A stretch of 5,742 nucleotides of DNA from the NCBI GenBank assembly GCA_964398215.1, contig CAYNNP010000335.1:1-5742 (forward strand). Direction: 5' to 3'. The position numbers and the translations under genes are program-made. Under the pieces are notes generated by a model, which searched no databases, had not been told where the DNA came from, and saw nothing but the letters and a program-made list of their open reading frames with translations. Shown piece after piece: positions 4,768-5,742 of the stretch. The number at the start of each line of letters is the position of its first letter. Position 1 is the first letter of the stretch. The stretch is from CAYNNP01 sp964398215. Lineage in GTDB: Bacteria > Planctomycetota > Planctomycetia > Pirellulales > Pirellulaceae.

Positions 4768-5535
4768 CTACGGTTTTGTTTGGTCCCAAAAGTCCATCAC
4801 GCGGACTTTGTCCAAGACTGGCTTCAATACTTCGACGAAAGCCAAGTGGTCGGGATGCGGCAGGTAGGCCGCGCGGCCGTCTTCGGAGTCAAACGTGACC
4901 ATGAAGCAATGTGTAAAGCCGTGCGAGTGTCTTTCAGGGCTGTTATTTATTCCCCATTCAAATCCTTTGATCGCATCGATTTTGGACGGCAGCGCCGCAA
5001 ACGCGTCTTCGACCTGTTTGACTGCAGCCGGATCCGCATCATCTTTGAATTTAAAGAACACGGCGTGCTTGAGTTCCTTGGCCGGGCGATCTTTCGCTTT
5101 CGAGCCCCAATAGTCGATCACGAATACTTGATCATTCTGTCCGCTCAGCACACTGCCAAACGCCTTGTGAGCTGGGTGCGGTATGTAGACATCACGTGCT
5201 TTCTCATCTGCGAACGACAACAAAAAGCAGTGTGACAAACCATCGTCTTTGCCCTCTGGACTATTGTTCTCTCCCCATTGAAATTCAACGATCTCTGGAA
5301 TTTTGCTAGGCAATGCCACGAACGCATCGGTGATTTCCTTGAGTTTCTCCTGCGACGTAGAATCTTTGAAGGAGAAAAACACAGCATGCCGAAGGACCTT
5401 ATCGGATGCTTCGGGTTCTGAGGTTTCTTTCACGGTTGAATCATTCGCCTGTTTTTCAGTTACCGTTTTTTGGTCACATCCGGATAACAACCCGACGGTG
5501 GCCACGGTCAACGCTAACAGTCCGTAAATTTTCAT
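4768..5535 (-). CDS. Lipoprotein with two tandem Dabb (stress-responsive alpha/beta barrel) domains
   Basis: The 255-residue precursor has a lipoprotein signal: MKIYGLLALTVATVG followed by lipobox LLSGC, with Cys20 as the lipidated residue and Asp at +2. A Ser/Thr/Glu-rich linker (21-47) follows. Two Dabb domains span about 48-143 and 156-250. Both repeat the same pattern: L-x-HAVFF-x-FKD, AF-x-ALPSKI, F-x-WG-x-NNSPE, HCF, Y-x-PHP-x-H-x-AF, and D-x-V-x-V-x-D-x-W, offset by 107 residues. Dabb domains are ferredoxin-like barrels that normally pair as homodimers; some relatives are enzymes, but most have no known activity. A fused pair can form the barrel within one chain. His50/His157, the HCF histidines and the PHP-x-H cluster are the best active-site candidates, by inference. 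The start at 5535 is supported by AGGGAA (5546-5541), 5 bases upstream. It is convergent with rlmA. Confidence 0.92.
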   Translation of the reverse strand: MKIYGLLALTVATVGLLSGCDQKTVTEKQANDSTVKETSEPEASDKVLRHAVFFSFKDSTSQEKLKEITDAFVALPSKIPEIVEFQWGENNSPEGKDDGLSHCFLLSFADEKARDVYIPHPAHKAFGSVLSGQNDQVFVIDYWGSKAKDRPAKELKHAVFFKFKDDADPAAVKQVEDAFAALPSKIDAIKGFEWGINNSPERHSHGFTHCFMVTFDSEDGRAAYLPHPDHLAFVEVLKPVLDKVRVMDFWDQTKP

Positions 5536-5540
5536 TGGTT

Positions 5541-5546
5541 TTCCCT
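5541..5546 (-). promoter_or_regulatory. Ribosome binding site of the Dabb lipoprotein gene
   Basis: AGGGAA on the minus strand, 5 bases before the ATG at 5535. It is one of the few recognisable Shine-Dalgarno sequences in the window and fixes the start at the residue that begins the lipoprotein signal. Confidence 0.6.
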
Positions 5547-5568
5547 GTGATCAGCGGTTCGGTTCTCA

Positions 5569-5742
5569 TCACAATCTAACAGGCCGGCTGCCGCAGAGTA
5601 AGAATGCAGAGGCCACATCATTTTGGTAACCCGACGCGTGAGCGAGGGACAACGCGAATCCCTCGCCGGCGAGTTTTGGAATTGAGTTCTTGGAGTAGGC
5701 CGGACCGAGCAAACGCTGCAATTGCCGGAACTTCGGACGCAA
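5569..5742 (-). other. Open minus-strand frame reaching the window edge; gene 3' end or non-coding repeat
   Basis: On the minus strand one frame is open from the window edge to TGA at 5571-5569, 33 bases before the lipoprotein ATG. It reads 57 residues, beginning LRPKFRQLQRLLGPAYS and ending LLCGSRPVRL. I recognise no family in it. It could be the C-terminal end of an upstream gene in the same direction. The stretch also contains dense palindromes (5642-5673 and 5718-5725), which is more typical of intergenic repeats, and reading through a repeat can give such a frame by chance. No tRNA or rRNA signature is seen, and no convincing promoter for the lipoprotein gene was found. Confidence 0.35.
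5642..5673. repeat. Two overlapping strong palindromes
   Basis: GCGAGGGA (5642-5649) is exactly mirrored by TCCCTCGC (5659-5666) around a 9-base loop. Overlapping its right arm is a perfect 12-base palindrome, CTCGCC-GGCGAG (5662-5673), followed by TTTT (5674-5677). The two structures are mutually exclusive. A second small palindrome, GCAATTGC, lies at 5718-5725. The arrangement suits a dispersed intergenic repeat or a terminator for a plus-strand transcript, but no plus-strand gene ends nearby. Confidence 0.5.

Noticed and set aside
4699..5235. 178-residue plus-strand frame opposite the Dabb lipoprotein
   Set aside because: It is the complement of a gene with a lipobox and two matching Dabb repeats, so it is a shadow. 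Its start also lies inside rlmA.
1..5742. CRISPR array, insertion sequence, prophage or defence island
   Set aside because: No regularly spaced direct repeats, transposase, integrase, nuclease or toxin-antitoxin genes are seen on either strand, and the recognised genes are ordinary chromosomal families.

Overview
The window looks like ordinary chromosomal DNA from a planctomycete, most likely of the Pirellulaceae (Rhodopirellula-like) type. This is an inference from gene content: a secreted stand-alone ThuA-domain protein with a lysine-rich tail, a lipoprotein carrying Dabb domains, a short protein ending in an L7/L12-like helical hairpin, mid-range base composition, weak or absent Shine-Dalgarno sequences at several starts, and small genes scattered on both strands. 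No phage, integrase, insertion sequence, CRISPR or toxin-antitoxin gene is visible.

Layout. Position 1 cuts a tRNA-Asp(GUC) gene on the minus strand; its promoter (72-99) is very clear. Two small plus-strand genes follow: a 56-residue single-pass membrane protein (334-504) and a 108-residue protein with an L7/L12-like C-terminus (622-948). A minus-strand secreted ThuA-domain protein (1014-1967) converges on them. A 164-base spacer (1968-2131) holds a candidate promoter, two hairpins and a REP-like element with the GTAG hallmark. Upstream on the minus strand lies a two-gene unit: a class I SAM methyltransferase (3053-3844) followed after 3 bases by an EamA/DMT-family permease (2132-3049). Divergent from it, across 73 bases, is an rlmA-like 23S rRNA guanine-N1 methyltransferase (3918-4742). 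Convergent with rlmA is a lipoprotein built from two tandem Dabb domains (4768-5535). The right end (5536-5742) has no recognised gene but contains strong palindromes and a minus-strand frame open to the window edge.

Working together. The methyltransferase and permease are probably co-transcribed, which would fit modification and transport of the same small molecule, although neither substrate can be read from sequence. The other genes look like independent units. I do not see a convincing new multi-gene system. The most unusual items are the REP-like element at 2071-2108, the palindrome-rich right end, the fused Dabb pair, and the L7/L12-like hairpin that keeps the basic positions of the factor-binding surface outside the ribosomal protein.
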